From Dendrolimus kikuchii (Eukaryota; Arthropoda; Insecta; Lepidoptera; Lasiocampidae), in NCBI GenBank assembly GCA_019925095.2, contig CM034411.1, positions 8,578,001-8,642,000 on the forward strand: DNA of 64,000 nt, in the 5' to 3' direction. The stretch's first letter is position 1; each line of letters opens with the position of its first letter. Below the pieces are notes generated by a model, which was not told where the DNA came from, did not search any database, and was given only the letters and a program-made list of their open reading frames with translations. Shown in pieces: positions 1-11,556 of this stretch. A program made the position numbers and the translations under genes.

Positions 1-352
1 AGTAACTGTATGTAAGTATGTAAATTGCGTTAAACGTAACAATGTATTCGTAACTTTACTGTTATCTAAATTCTTAATCTTTTTAGTAACGGTGAAATCG
101 ATACAAAACTTACCTTAGTAAGGTAAGCCCCTTGATTCTTAAATATTTCAAATTCAAATTATTTATTTGTGCAAAATATTTCTAGATATTTTAGAAAAAT
201 ATTTAGGTATATTTTGCTTTTTAGTTACCCCCGTAGTTGGTTTCTTTTTTACTACAAAATTTCTGTCGTCCACCTTTATATCCCACAATCATATCACACG
301 CTTAATCAAATAATTACACTATCCAATAAGCTTTTTCAAAAAGGTTATTAAA
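1..352. other. AT-rich sequence, no gene seen
   Basis: Nothing beyond AT-rich sequence is recognised. It should be part of the intron or 5' region of the ankyrin gene upstream of the first exon in the window. Confidence 0.5.
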
Positions 353-642
353 TACAAGCTTTTGAGATCCTGGATATCATGTAGCAACAGAGTGCTAGCC
401 AAGACAAGTAAAACGAGCCCAAGCACGACGAGTCTATCTTGTTTAGTACAGGAGTTCTATGGCAACCTTCCAAATCTATCATCAGATCAGCTCCATGGCA
501 CCATATTATTTCATTGTCACGCAATATACATATGCGTGCAAAATTTCAGCTCAATCGAAAACCGGGCAGTTGGTCTATAACTTACAAGATTCCACCCATA
601 CTTACATAGTTACATCCATTGCAAGTTAAATAAAAGCTTGTA
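353..642. mobile_element. 290-bp MITE, copy 1
   Basis: The ends are an inverted TACAAGCTTTT / AAAAGCTTGTA pair, so the element is probably flanked by TA dinucleotides in the Tc1/mariner manner. A second copy of identical length lies at 53912-54201 with the same ends and highly similar interior, including a shared GCTAGCCAAGACAAGTAAAA block and a shared CGTGCAAAATTTCA block. It has no coding capacity. A short non-autonomous DNA transposon is the best reading; the superfamily is inferred from the TA flanks only. Confidence 0.7.
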
Positions 643-2203
643 AAAAAAGTGAACTTTACAGGAGAGCCAAAGACCGTTTTATATCAGTACTATTATATGC
701 ATTATTACAATGTCTTCACTAGTGGATATTTTTGTTTTCAACAGGATTAGCGCTATTACACGTAATTCTCTGTTTTACGATAGACGGCATTAAAAAGTCG
801 ATTTGAAAAATTTTTGGATAGTGTCAGTATTGGATTAGCATGCGACATGATTTTCTATAGTAAACAAACAGACATTAATGTGTTACCACTTCAATATATG
901 TTGAACCAATTTCGTACACTAAATTCAGTTTTCGAGAGCCCCGAGGGCGAAGTGGAGCGAAAAATGGTTTTTTTCCATGTATTATCGGATTTTCCGGCGC
1001 CGGGTCAATGGTCGGGCCGTGAAATTGTTAGGCACGAACGTCGTCAAATCAGAGTTATGTTGCCAACTCCTGTATATACCTACCTGAAGCCTAAAAAGAT
1101 TTAAAATAATTGAAGGTATTCCTGTAATTGTGTAGATACAATAGAATTTGCGTAGGAAACTCATTTTAATATAAATTCTAAAGCACTGTATAAAAGTAAT
1201 TTATATACAATTACCTTTTTTTCGATTTATTTTATTACATGTAAACCTTTAAATATAATATCTTATATAAGATATTACATATAATCGAATACAATGCAAG
1301 AAAAATTAACTTATTTGTATTGTATTCTACTCATAATCTCTCAAGACTATAAGTACAATTACCTTAAAAAATTACAAATAGCAATTTCCGTTGAAAGTAT
1401 TTTTGAAGCTCTACATCCAGTCTTTTTTCAGAATTTCCCACCTCTTAGTTTCAAAATGTAGAGGCAATTTTTCAACCCCTAGTTGGTATACGGTGGCCGT
1501 CTCTAGTCCTTATTTTAAGTTCGAGCGTAACTGCAAATTTTTCGCATCTAGGAGCTCGAATATCTAAAGCTATTGATTTAAATAAAAAACTTATTATGGA
1601 ACATTCTTATGATTTTAATTAATTAATATTTTTCGCGATTTCTATCAGGTTCTAGCGGTTTCTAAAAAGCATAAATCTGAATGTCAAATACTCATAGAGA
1701 CCCAGTAGCTTCCAACTAAAAGTATTGGAAAGTACATATATAGATAGATAGACACAACACTTTTATAAGGTTTTTGTATTTATGTAATCGTTGCGGAACC
1801 CTAAAAACATACCGTTGTACTCGGAAGCCAAGTTATAACAGAAGCTTATCTTATACTTCTGTCGTTCATGTTCTTGACATTTTCGGAACATCGTGATAAT
1901 ACGCAGCCTCTTAGGATTGCGATCTGGTCGTGACACTTCTGAAGTGCAATCTTGCAAACAATGTATTTTTACTTCACAATAGCAGAAATCAGTTTTTATT
2001 ACAGTAAGAGGCCGATAAACAAGTCGTGTTGGGTCATTCGTTGAAGCGAATGTATTTTATTCGAATGTTCTGGGTCGAATCTGGGAAAACAGTACGCGCC
2101 GCTTAGGCATAATTTGTGTTGTACATGTATAGGTAAAAATTCATATTTTTTTAATCAATCTGCGTCTGCCTTTTCGTTGTTAAATTCCCGCAGACACCTA
2201 TCT
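643..2203. other. No supported gene; AT-rich with one unrecognised ORF
   Basis: An open frame at 814-1104 (96 codons, plus strand) contains a GC-richer stretch (residues near GEVERKMVFFHVLSDFPAPG) that matches nothing I recognise. A short segment around 1785-1805 (GCGGAACCCTAAAAA) looks like the end of a GGTTCCGTAG-type lepidopteran repeat. I see no splice signals, promoter or other structure. Confidence 0.3.
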
Positions 2204-2509
2204 GTGCAGGAACGAAGAAAAAATACAATTTCCCGCGTTGGGGAAGCTTATCGTAAGAGGCGACAAAATAACCCATCGCCAGATGGTAGGGTATTTACCC
2301 GTCTGGATGGCTATCACCCCTGGTGTAGGATAAGTCGCCATAACCACCTTGAGTTGTGATCCGGCATTAGTGGGCATCTTCCAGTCTCCCTTTAGAGAAC
2401 GGCAGCACATTGATAGCACCTTTAGTATTATAAACTGTCCATAGGCGATGGTAACCGCTTTCCATCGAGTGGGCCGTGTGCCTGTTTGCAGAACTAATAC
2501 AATAAAAGA
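2204..2509 (+). mobile_element. SINE-like element, family S (full length)
   Basis: Begins GTGCAGGAACGAAGAAAAAA, runs through the family's central blocks AGAGGCGACAAAATAACCCA and GTCTGGATGGCTATCACC, and ends with GGCGATGGTAACCGCTTTCC followed by an AATAAAA-type tail. At least seven other copies occur in the window, on both strands. Short ORFs across it are accidental. The 3' part resembles the 3' end of the LINE family seen at 46.1 kb, so a LINE-mobilised SINE is likely. Confidence 0.75.
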
Positions 2510-3358
2510 AAAACCTTGGCAATAATGAAATCTTAATATAATCGTTATATTCTTCCATCCATCTGTCTATGTATGTCACAATCATTATTAATTAACTACT
2601 AACTAATTAGAGATGGCTGCCACACAGTGACTGAAGGATGATCATTTTTTTCATTGTAAATAGGCGTGTGGGGTCTTTTAAGGCAGGTCTTATAATAAGG
2701 TTTTAAACAGGTATTTTCGAAATGGTTAAAAAGGGACATCCCCCTTTTACCACTTCGAACTCTTATTGAACTATACTCTGGTTTTTAATTATCTGGACTA
2801 AAATGACAGCTGCGATAGAACTATTTTTGATTTATAAGTGAATTTTGTGATACGATATTAGTTGATATGCGTTGAATTAACAACTCACAACTGTGAATTG
2901 AATCCTAAAGAATTTCTATAGAAATTCCATAGGGTTCATCTTACAGTGGTAAATTGGCGAGTTGCTTCAAGTTTACAACGTGAAGAAAGGTCGATTGCAG
3001 CTCGTCCAGGCAATAAAAAATAAGAGTGTAGTGATGAAAATTCTGAATAAATGAAAGTGTTACACCTTAAAAAATACTACAATAAAGAAAAACAATCTGA
3101 AGAGTAGATTTTACGAGAATTTTCAATTGAATGTTTTTTTAGGGTTCTGTAGCCTTAGGACAAAAATAGTGGATGTCGGTCACCTCCACAGAACACTTTG
3201 TGCGTGAACTGACCGCACTTGGCATTTTTACTATAATAAAATGTGATGCATGTATTTTTTTCTTCATAGCTCATACAGAAAGTAATTATTCTCATCAGAC
3301 TCCTCCATAATATTTTTAGTGAATATTGCTTTAATAGTTTATTCTTTTTCTCTTTCAG
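2510..3358. other. Intronic sequence upstream of exon 1
   Basis: AT-rich. A fragment around 3140-3230 (AGGGTTCTGTAGCCTTAGGA) belongs to a GGTTCCGTAG-type repeat also seen near 23885 and 58150. The final bases, TTCTTTTTCTCTTTCAG, are a strong pyrimidine tract and acceptor for the exon at 3359. Confidence 0.6.
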
Positions 3359-3466
3359 ATAGACCCAAACACAGCGTTCCTGCGTGCAGCGCGCGCCGGT
3401 CAGCTCGACACAGTCGTCGACTTATTAGACTCCGGGGCAGTTAAAGACATAAACACATGCAACTCA
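3359..3466 (+). CDS. Ank: Ankyrin exon 1 in window (repeat 1)
   Basis: 108 nt, 36 codons, phase 0 in and 0 out. Acceptor TTTCTCTTTCAG, donor GTAAGT. Encodes the capping first repeat, beginning IDPNTAFLRAARAGQLDTVV and ending DINTCNS. The divergent first repeat, with FLRAARAG in place of TPLHLAA, is typical of the start of the ankyrin solenoid. No initiator lies in this exon and the frame is open upstream to the acceptor, so the start codon is in an earlier exon outside the window. Confidence 0.93.
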
Positions 3467-3499
3467 GTAAGTCTAATTGCTTTTTATCGTCGTATCCTA

Positions 3500-3960
3500 G
3501 CCCCTAGCGTTAAATCTCATTTGGGTTAAGAGCGTCCGATCCGGAGCCCGGGGTCCGCTCCCCTAGTTTTGCTTCTCCAGTTCGGTAGTTCGTACTTTTA
3601 TTCCATTGGCACGCGTGTTATTCGTCACGACCTTAAACCAGCAGTTATTGAGTCTGTAGTGGAACACTTACAAGCCAATACATGGCGCTGTACAATAATT
3701 GAGGTCGCAAACGAATTCCCGACACGTACGAAGAATATATACAAATTTCCAATAATAATAGATGGGCCTAGGCCTGTGAGGAACAACAATAACCCCGCTG
3801 GAAGATCTTCCTTTGGGACGGAGGAGCATTCCATCTAGTCTACTCCTTCTACCAGGATCTGCCGAGGGCGGCATGGTTAGACATTTATTCCCCAATCTCC
3901 ACAGACGGTTTTCTTAAGACGGTTCTCTTGCTCTTTATCTGCTGTGTCACAGACATGAAG
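3500..3960 (+). other. Unrecognised GC-richer, coding-like fragment
   Basis: This stretch stands out from the AT-rich intron. An 89-codon frame at 3569-3838 contains RHDLKPAVIESVVEHLQANT, and a second frame beyond it, near 3830-3960, contains FYQDLPRAAWLDIYSP. The two are in different frames, which would fit a decayed mobile-element or processed coding fragment. I cannot name a family. It is not ankyrin and shows no paired splice sites. Confidence 0.25.
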
Positions 3961-5810
3961 ACTGCTGCGAATACGTTAATTATTTATGCATCATTTGGAA
4001 ATCTTTAGTGCATATATGTATGTCTAGTGGTGAGAAATAACAGGCAGCATGTCCAAAGTAGCGACTTTTCAGTAATTTCAGACAGTTTCAGAGTTGTATA
4101 TCTAGTAAAGTACTCGCTACTACTTCAAAATTGTTATATTATGCTCTAAACTAGGTTATTATTTTTCATGGAAGAAGAATACTAGGATTGACAATAAACC
4201 ATTAAGAAATCAATTATGAAAAGCTCCTAAACCCTATATGACTAGATAGCGTTATAGGTTTTTTTTAGACCAAATCCATTACACTACAATTGTCATCATA
4301 AATTGAAAGCACACCCATTCTTACTCATTTATTTTCAATTTATCATTTTTTTCATGTATGACCGCGGCCGGTCTTATCGAATCGTACAACAAGTGCAATA
4401 AATCAGAACCGTAACGTTCCGCTAATACCAATATTATGTTCTACTTACATAATATTCTTGGCCATTATATACCGACTATCGCATCACTATATATAGCTAT
4501 ACTGTATTTGAATTGAATTTCTCTTAAACGTAAACAGTCGTTTTTTTTATTAAAATGTTTGTGTAAATAAATTAATATGGTGTAAATTTCATTTATTGTG
4601 GGTATTTTGGTGTCTTGAGAAGTTTGAATTTCATTTTACCATTTTATTAGATGGCTTGATATTGCCTATTGTAACAAAAACATTGTAAACTGTTAGTTTG
4701 TTGATAAAAAAATTGAATCTCAAGGTTATTATTAAGTTTTGCTAATCATCATTTTTTTAAAGTCACACATTTAAATAATTAACACTTAAGTTTAGTTCTT
4801 ACTATAAGTACACTGCTGCGTAACGTATTTATTGCTCTTATGCTGAAGAATACATAGGCAAGAAACATTTATACATTTATCAATAATGTCGATGAAAAAC
4901 AAACAGAGGTTCTGAAGAGATCGTTTTCGCAGATTCATATGATGAACATGACAAGTATCAACCTTAAGGTCAACTTATGCGGTCTTACAACCAATATATC
5001 TAGCCACGTGTCCATTTCACTAAGCAATTCTCCAAAGTCGACCGCTTTAGGCCCTCAGAACATAAAAGAAAGAAGGTTCTCGTATTTAATTAATAATCAT
5101 TTTTGAGCACAGTCAATTGGCAAACGGATTGTTTACACTCGAAGAAAATTCCATGATAACTTATGAGGCACGTTTTGCGCAGTTACCGTTTATCGACGAT
5201 AATAGGCTCCCGAGGGATTAGGGCGAGGGTAAACATCGTCAGTATTGCAACAGGGACTTGACATAGACCTACTTATGGAAATGGCATTCACAACGTGCTC
5301 GTTATTGGATAGGGAAGCACTTGGTGGTGGTACTATCGATAGGTTATTTATTAATAACTCTAAGGTTGTCTTAAATTATTTCTACATGTTTTTTGAAATA
5401 GTGAATTAGTATAAGATTTCAAAGACACTGTATAACAAGAACTGGGTTCGAACTCTGCTATTTCAAGAAGAAGAAGATATTAAAGCACGATTCCATAGCG
5501 ATAGTAGTAATAGTAGAAAAATATGGTATTACAATTAGCAGAAATGAATATTGAAAAGCTACCAACATTTTAAACTTTTATTACGCGAGTATTCGCTTAT
5601 AAATATTTATAAAGATAGAGTGGTATGCCACGGGCACGCTATTGGCATAAACAGATTATTGAAATCATGCAAACCTACGATTGAGACGAGTGTCCGGCGA
5701 TTTTGATGAGATGTGCCTGGTCTTCTATTTGTAATTACAATATAATAAATCTCTAGAGGGGTCGATTTTGTACAAGAAATTAAAAAAACCGAAAAGTCAT
5801 TTTTTTTTTT

Positions 5811-6470
5811 TATTGGACTTGACTTTATGTTGTTGGTCCGAAGACCTTACAACTTTACCGGGGTCTTTGGGGCGAGTGCCTTCGCGAAGCGAAGGCGCTC
5901 GAGCCCGGGGGGGGCAACTTGCTCGAGGGAGCTCCCTAAGGAGTTTTACCTCGGCTGGACTGTTGCCATGAATGGGGAATGAATTTAATGATGCCCACCA
6001 TAGGGCGACACAAAATACTAATTGAGAACGGGCGACGGGTAATATAAAGCCCGAAGGGAAGGATCACGGCGGGCCGGGATCGGTGGTTTGCGGTGGCCTA
6101 CGCTATCTTACTGCCGTTTCGCAACGTGTTATGGCTGGGAGAGAAGAAACGGCGAAAGAAACTTCCCAGCAACACGCCTAGTCTATCCTGTGGGGTGAGC
6201 TATGTCTCCTAGCGTCCCTCGCGGGGACGTGGAGAGATCTTGATTGGTGGCGTCTGAGACACCGCCGTCTGTGTCTGTCTGTCGGTGCCTGCCAGCCTAC
6301 TGTTCTAATCGTGGGCGGACTGATCCGGGCCAGCCGTTTCGTAATAACGTCGACTCTGTCCGTCAGGACGTTACGCGGTCGTCGCACAAGAGCCTTTCGA
6401 CGAGGCTTATAATCGGACGCGAGAAAAGTCAAGGGGGCTCTTATTCGGGCTAGCAGATTCCGAAACTACA
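5811..6470. repeat. GC- and CpG-rich block of unknown origin, probably mobile-element derived
   Basis: About 650 bp much richer in G+C than its surroundings, with CpG-dense stretches such as GAAGGATCACGGCGGGCCGG and TCCCTCGCGGGGACGTGGAG. It starts just after a run of T at about 5801-5811. No long frame continues through it; the ORFs at 6178-6453 overlap on both strands and match nothing known. The composition resembles untranslated regions of insect retroelements, which is inference only. An unmethylated regulatory island is an alternative. Confidence 0.35.
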
Positions 6471-7191
6471 ATTTATGTCTGCCTGTTAGACTATCATGTG
6501 AAACTGCTGGACGGCTTTAAGTAAAAACGTTAGGTATTAAATAGGAATTTTACCTTAAATGTTCATATACCTTTCATTTCGATATGAAGCAGGGTCCAGA
6601 AGATAATTGTGGTCTGGCTAATGAAAGCAGCAAATTTAAAAAATATCTGTATGGCAACCCCTAAGTGATCATAGAGTAAAAAAATATTAATTAATCTTTT
6701 GTCGCTTTTCCTCAAATCTGAAAATCATGCTAAACAATAACTTCCACAGTTCATTTTCGATGGTTTTACACCTCTTGTTACATTAATGTTTATGTATTCT
6801 GTGGTTTCACAATAACACCGAAACAACGACTACATTGTTTTGTTAAAATAACATTGACATTTATGCTAGTATTGGCATGTCATTTTTTTTTTATTATTAA
6901 TAATTCGAGTGTCTACTTTCGTAGACAGCCAAAGTCTATGAATGTTTGTGTGAACTCTATGAATGTGTTCAAGTCGCAAGTCTCGCGCAAACGAAGTGGC
7001 GGCCACAGTTAGTACAAATTAAAGTTATACAATTTTGATTACAACACGTGGAATACAGATGCTTATCAATAGTACTCTATTGAGGACATCCTGGCAGGTG
7101 CGGTAATCACAAACTGGCGTATATGTATGTGCGTATGTTGGTACGTTTTATTATGTTCATGGTCAGCCTTTCAGCGTAGGTTAACCACTAA

Positions 7192-7290
7192 CGGTCTTAT
7201 TCATAGAGAGTTACAAGTAAGTTTGAACGCTTCTTTAAGGAACATAAAGAAGCGTTCAAACTTACTCGTAACTCTCTATGAATAAGACCG
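7192..7290. repeat. Near-perfect 99-bp hairpin (palindromic MITE)
   Basis: Arms 7192-7237 and 7245-7290 are 46 bp each, inverted, with one mismatch and a 7-nt loop. The outer arm reads CGGTCTTATTCATAGAGAGT. Decayed relatives with the same outer motif and the TTCTTTAAG centre lie at 52072-52167 and 55389-55472. A small foldback element is the likely identity. Confidence 0.85.
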
Positions 7291-7504
7291 ACAGTATTCT
7301 ACTTCTAGTTACTACAACATCTATTAACAGATTAGTTGTTGATAGCAGTGAAGGTTCATATTGGTCATAGTGAAAGTAGTATATATAGTGTGCACATAAG
7401 TTTAAGTTTTCTCTGCTCTAATTTCCTTTATTGCCTGAACTAGGCAGATGTATTAACGGATGGAAATTGGTTACTATTGCCTATAGCCTTTTACTAAAAG
7501 TTTC

Positions 7505-7720
7505 CATCTTATGCTAATATATAAAGCTGAAGAGTTTGTTTGTTTGCTTGAACGTGCTAATCTCAGGAACTACTGGTCTGATTAGAAAAATTCTTTGTCT
7601 TAGATAGCCCATTTATCGGGGAAGGCTATAGGCTATATATCATCACGCTAATACCAATAGAAGCGGAGCACCAATGAAGAATGTTTCAAAATCGGGTTTT
7701 TTTTACTTACTTTTTTTAAA
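7505..7720 (+). repeat. Degraded dispersed repeat (lepidopteran type)
   Basis: Contains AAGCTGAAGAGTTTGTTTGT, then TAGCCCATTTATCGGGGAAG, then a C- and A-rich end. This pattern recurs widely in moth introns and is familiar as a dispersed repeat; the class is not certain. No coding potential. Confidence 0.45.
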
Positions 7721-7941
7721 CTATTCCACGCGGATCCACGAACAATTTTGACAATAAACTAAATTCACCAATATTGAAGTTGAAAGGTCCTGCGCTAACG
7801 CGGAGGATATAGAATACACCTTCCTGCTAATTTCTATCATATTTATCCAGTAGTCTTTGGGGTTATTTTGTAAGAAATATAGTCAAACTGACGGATCGAT
7901 ATGAGTTTTCAAGTGTTCCGTTATTACAAGTATCAAAATCA

Positions 7942-8472
7942 CGGCCGTAGGTAGGGGCGGCATTGTGGGGAGATGCCCTACCTTGAAATCACAATGCCCT
8001 ACCTTAAAAATACCAAAAACTAAGATAAATTATTATTATTTAATTGTTTTTTCATAGTTTGAGATATAAAAAATTGTAGTGATATAGGTATCTAAACTTT
8101 TCTGAACATACCACAGTTTGTGACAATCATTTCAAATTATAATAATTCTTTGTTCTGTGTATAGATGGCATTTGAAACTCCATCATATGAAGCGATGGGT
8201 CTATTTAATTATAATAATATCTGCGATGCAGAGGGGATTTCCAGTACCATAGATTGCAATATGGGCTATATTGCAATCTATGGTATGGGGAATCCCCTTT
8301 TAAAGTAAAATAAATATTAACTAGAGATTGATTATGATTGTTTATAGGTTGATTAAGTGAAGTGTACGGTAAAGAGTATTTTAGTGAAAAAGCGATGCAA
8401 TTGTTTTTTTTACTTCCGCCCTACCTAACCAATGCTGCCCTATCTCAAATTCGACTCTAGCTACAGCTCTGA
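7942..8472. mobile_element. Possible decayed DNA transposon with an internal hairpin
   Basis: The two sides carry loosely inverted sequence: GGTAGGGGCGGCATTGTGGG near 7950 against CCCTACCTAACCAATGCTGC near 8430. The inverted similarity is partial, so the limits are approximate. An internal 65-bp palindrome is listed separately. Confidence 0.35.
8233..8297. repeat. 65-bp palindrome
   Basis: Inverted arms built on GGGGATT, CCATAGATTGCAATAT and their complements, around a GGG centre. The arms are nearly exact (GGGGATTTCCAGTACCATAG against the complement of CTATGGTATGGGGAATCCCC). Likely the core of the surrounding foldback element. Confidence 0.75.
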
Positions 8473-8883
8473 TCAAAATGTATACGGTACTCCACAATAC
8501 CGGATAGATTTGCGTGTGGCCCCATATAAATAATATAATATCATTTGATTCTACAAATAATACCAGGCCTTGAAATTGAAACGTTCCGCTCCGCTGAACT
8601 TTAATGAGAATAGTTTTCCCAAGCTATGGCAGACTTGCGATTGGTATGTCGCTACTTGTATATAATGCGCCATAAATTGAAGAAAAATGCTAATCGTTTT
8701 ATTACAAAAATGATTTAATTAGTTTTGTTAATGTTTCGCGGATATTTTTGGCAAAAACGTAACTCGTAAGACTTCATCATATCTTTGTATATATTTTCCA
8801 GTTATTGTATAAGTAGCAGTTTTCAGAGTTAGTGACATTTACTTTGAAATCACAGCCGGACACTTCAATCTTATATATATACT

Positions 8884-9350
8884 AGGATGTGCCCGCGACT
8901 TCGTCCACGCTTGACTTAAAATTCCCGCAGGATTCCCAGGGCTACAAAGTACCCCGTACTATTACAAAAAAATAAGCTATCGTTGTAGTGAAAACTGTCG
9001 AAATAAGCTCATTTTTATTCATCCGAACAACTACAATCCACTCCCGGAAAAATTCCTGTGGGATTCCCGGGATAAAACAATCACACAAAAAATCACATTG
9101 AAATTCGATTTTTTTATTCAACCATTTCCATATTCAATCATTGCCTGAAAAACTCCCACAGGATTACCGGGATAAAATGTAGCGCAGATTTTATGTCTAA
9201 GAATTTGTTGTCTATCAGCGAAAACCGCATCGAAATCAGGACAGTAGCTTTTACGTGAATCCCGAACAAACAGATAAACCGACAAACAGACAAGAAATCT
9301 AAAAAAAATTGCATCGTGTTCTCCGTCGTTTATATAGTCTGTTCCACTTG
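8884..9350 (+). repeat. Dispersed repeat family C, copy 1
   Basis: Opens with GGATGTGCCCGCGACTTCGT and closes with CGTGAATCCCGAACAAACAG then AAAAAAATTGCATCGTGTTC. Two further copies with the same order of blocks lie at 19908-20247 and 54820-55225. Non-coding; probably non-autonomous. Confidence 0.6.
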
Positions 9351-9867
9351 TTTTTTTAAAATAGCTTCAACACGGCATGTTTAAAATTTTGTAATATTAT
9401 AGGCATTGAGTTATAATATTTTGTTTTTTTAATTTATTAAGCTTGACAACAACTGATACATTGATATGCTTACACATTAAATATACATACTAAATGAACA
9501 GTCTCTTAAAGGTAAACATAACTTGCTTAATATAAAGAAAACTATTATGTCGCGGCATGGGTTGGAATATTAGGAAGAAAGAAGAGAGTCTTAAAATTCC
9601 TATGATACCGGCAACTGGCCAGGCCATTTGACGGTTCGTCAAGGAATAAAAAGTGTATAAAAGTTAGGTAAAAAAATTACAGTTAAAAATTCTCACGCAT
9701 TTTTAATTGTAAAGTAGTTAATGAACTTGCTATTTTTAAACATTACATTTCATCACATAATATTTCTATACAACTTATCTTACAGATAATTAAAATTGAA
9801 GTGTATGCTTGTAATATCAAAATAACAGCTTTTTACTAAATGCATATTTTTTAATTTACATTTTTTA

Positions 9868-10015
9868 TTTTTTAATCTTTTGTCTGTCTGGATGTTCCGG
9901 CTAATCTCTGTAACGGCTGAACCGATTTTGACGGAACTTTCACTGGCAGATAGCTGATGTTATAAGAAGTAATTTAGGCCACTTTTTATGGTTTTAGGAG
10001 TACGGCCGATACACC
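9868..10015 (+). repeat. Short dispersed repeat fragment upstream of exon 2
   Basis: Contains TGTCTGTCTGGATGTTCCGG and GGCTGAACCGATTTTGACGG, a recurrent block in moth introns, also seen in altered form near 17460 and 18270. It ends about 140 bp before the acceptor of exon 2. Confidence 0.45.
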
Positions 10016-10156
10016 TTTCATTGTTGTTAGCCAGATTGGCGGGTTTTGCACCACGGTTATATCGAAGTACTGGTTTCCTCAGAATATTTACCTGCACCAC
10101 CTACTGTTATAAACATTTTTCGATGTTAATAATTTTGAATGTTATGCCAATTTCAG

Positions 10157-10259
10157 AATGGGCTGAATGCTCTCCACCTGGCAGCTAAAGATGGCCATAT
10201 ATCAGTTGTGGAAGAGCTGCTCAAACGAGGCGCCACGGTCGACGCCGCTACAAAGAAAG
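10157..10259 (+). CDS. Ank: Ankyrin exon 2 (repeat 2)
   Basis: 103 nt, phase 0 in and 1 out. Acceptor TGCCAATTTCAG, donor GTAAGT. Encodes [20 protein letters not shown] and ends ATVDAATKK plus the first base of a Gly codon completed by exon 3. This near-invariant second repeat identifies the protein as ankyrin proper. Confidence 0.95.
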
Positions 10260-10429
10260 GTAAGTCATACGTTGTTTCTCAAATATTTTCGAGTTATAAG
10301 CAGTCATGCATTATTTTCAGCCAATCGAAGTCCACTACTGGATGTAGTCTTCTCCAAGTGCTTGTTATGCACGGTGTTCTGAAAATCCTATAGTAGTTTA
10401 TCAATACCAAAAAAATTAACAAAAATTTT

Positions 10430-10977
10430 GTTAAGGCAACCCTAGATCAGCTTATTTATTAAGGCTGGCCATATACGGTTTTTAGATTTGGAATATCGAT
10501 TTGAAACTTGGAAGACAGCAAGTTCTTACGAAATTTAGGGCCTTTTCACACACAAAATTTTGTTCGATGCTTAATTCAATATTGTGAACTGATTTTCAAC
10601 CCGAATTCCGAAAATAGGATACTAAATGGGTGTCCTTAGCCTTACAAACTTCGTTTAAATTATCCAAACTGTTATAGCCAGTCTAGGGTTTTCTAGAGGT
10701 TTTCGGAATATTTTTGGTGCTTTCACTTAAACATATGTTTGGGGGCTGCCCCTAACAACCAAGGGCCTGAATCATTGCGCCAAAAGGCGCATCCATAAAA
10801 CATTGCCGGTATGCTCGGTTTTAAGTGAGTAGGTTGGGCAGCTTCAATGCCCAGAAGTTCCCACATAACCCCTTAGATACCCCCTGAGTTGAGGTGATAT
10901 GCTATCTGCGTTTCAACGCGTCTAATAGGGGTGGTTTCAGTCAGTGGTTGGGGGGATATTTTCCATTATCGCATGTG
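10430..10977. other. Intron 2 sequence of unclear origin
   Basis: A block around 10440-10520 (CTGGCCATATACGGTTTTTA) and a GC-richer stretch at 10735-10960 (for example AAGGCGCATCCATAAAACAT and ACCCCTTAGATACCCCCTGA) do not look like host coding sequence. They are probably old repeat fragments next to the SINE; no family recognised. Confidence 0.3.
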
Positions 10978-11268
10978 GTCAGCAGACAGACAGACGGCCC
11001 ACCTGAAGGAAAGCGGTTACCATCGCCCATGGATAATTTATAACACCAAAAGTGCTACCAATGTGCTGCCGTTCTCTAAAGGGAGACTGGAACCTACCCA
11101 CTAATGCCGGAACACAACTCAAGGTTATTATCGCGACATACTCTAGACCAAGGGTGGTAGGCACCCAAACGGGTAAATACCCTACCATCTGGCGGTGGGT
11201 TATATTGTCGTCTCTTGCGCTAGGCCACCCCAAAGCAGAAAATTGTATTGTTTCTCCGTTCCTGCACG
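10978..11268 (-). mobile_element. SINE-like element, family S (minus strand)
   Basis: The complement begins at 11268 with GTGCAGGAACGG and runs down to the AACCGCTTTCC block near 11020. The ends and internal block order match the copy at 2204-2509. It ends 95 bp before exon 3; overlapping ORFs on both strands are not genes. Confidence 0.75.
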
Positions 11269-11362
11269 GATATATTTTAAATTTACCGGCGTCGGTGAGG
11301 TTATTTTGGTTCTCTACAAGGATTTTCTCCTTTTTCATGAAACAAACTTGTAAAATTTCCAG

Positions 11363-11556
11363 GCAATACAGCGCTGCACATAGCATGTCTAGCCGGACAA
11401 GAAGCGGTCGCACGTGCGCTGCTTTCCGCGGGCGCCAAAGCCGATGCGCAATCTGCAGCTGGCTTCACTCCCTTATACATGGCAGCACAGGAGAATCACG
11501 CGGGATGCGTCAAAATGCTGCTCGCGGCTGGTGCCAGTCAGACTCTTGCCACTGAG
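11363..11556 (+). CDS. Ank: Ankyrin exon 3 (repeats 3-4)
   Basis: 194 nt, phase 1 in and 0 out. Acceptor TAAAATTTCCAG, donor GTAAAT. Encodes repeat 3 ([20 protein letters not shown]) and repeat 4 ([20 protein letters not shown]), the latter with the ankyrin signature LYMAAQENH in place of LHLAA. Third codon positions are richer in G and C than the flanking intron. Confidence 0.95.

Larger units (their letters stand above)
3467..10156. other. Intron 1 of the ankyrin gene (6.7 kb)
   Basis: No exon recognised. It holds an unrecognised coding-like fragment near 3500-3960, a GC-rich block at 5811-6470, hairpin elements at 7192-7290 and 8233-8297, a possible DNA transposon around 7940-8470, and low-copy repeats at 7505-7720, 8884-9350 and 9868-10015. 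The rest is AT-rich. Confidence 0.7.

Noticed and set aside
11052..11555. A 167-codon ORF as a separate gene
   Set aside because: It runs through a minus-strand SINE and then a wrong frame of ankyrin exon 3.
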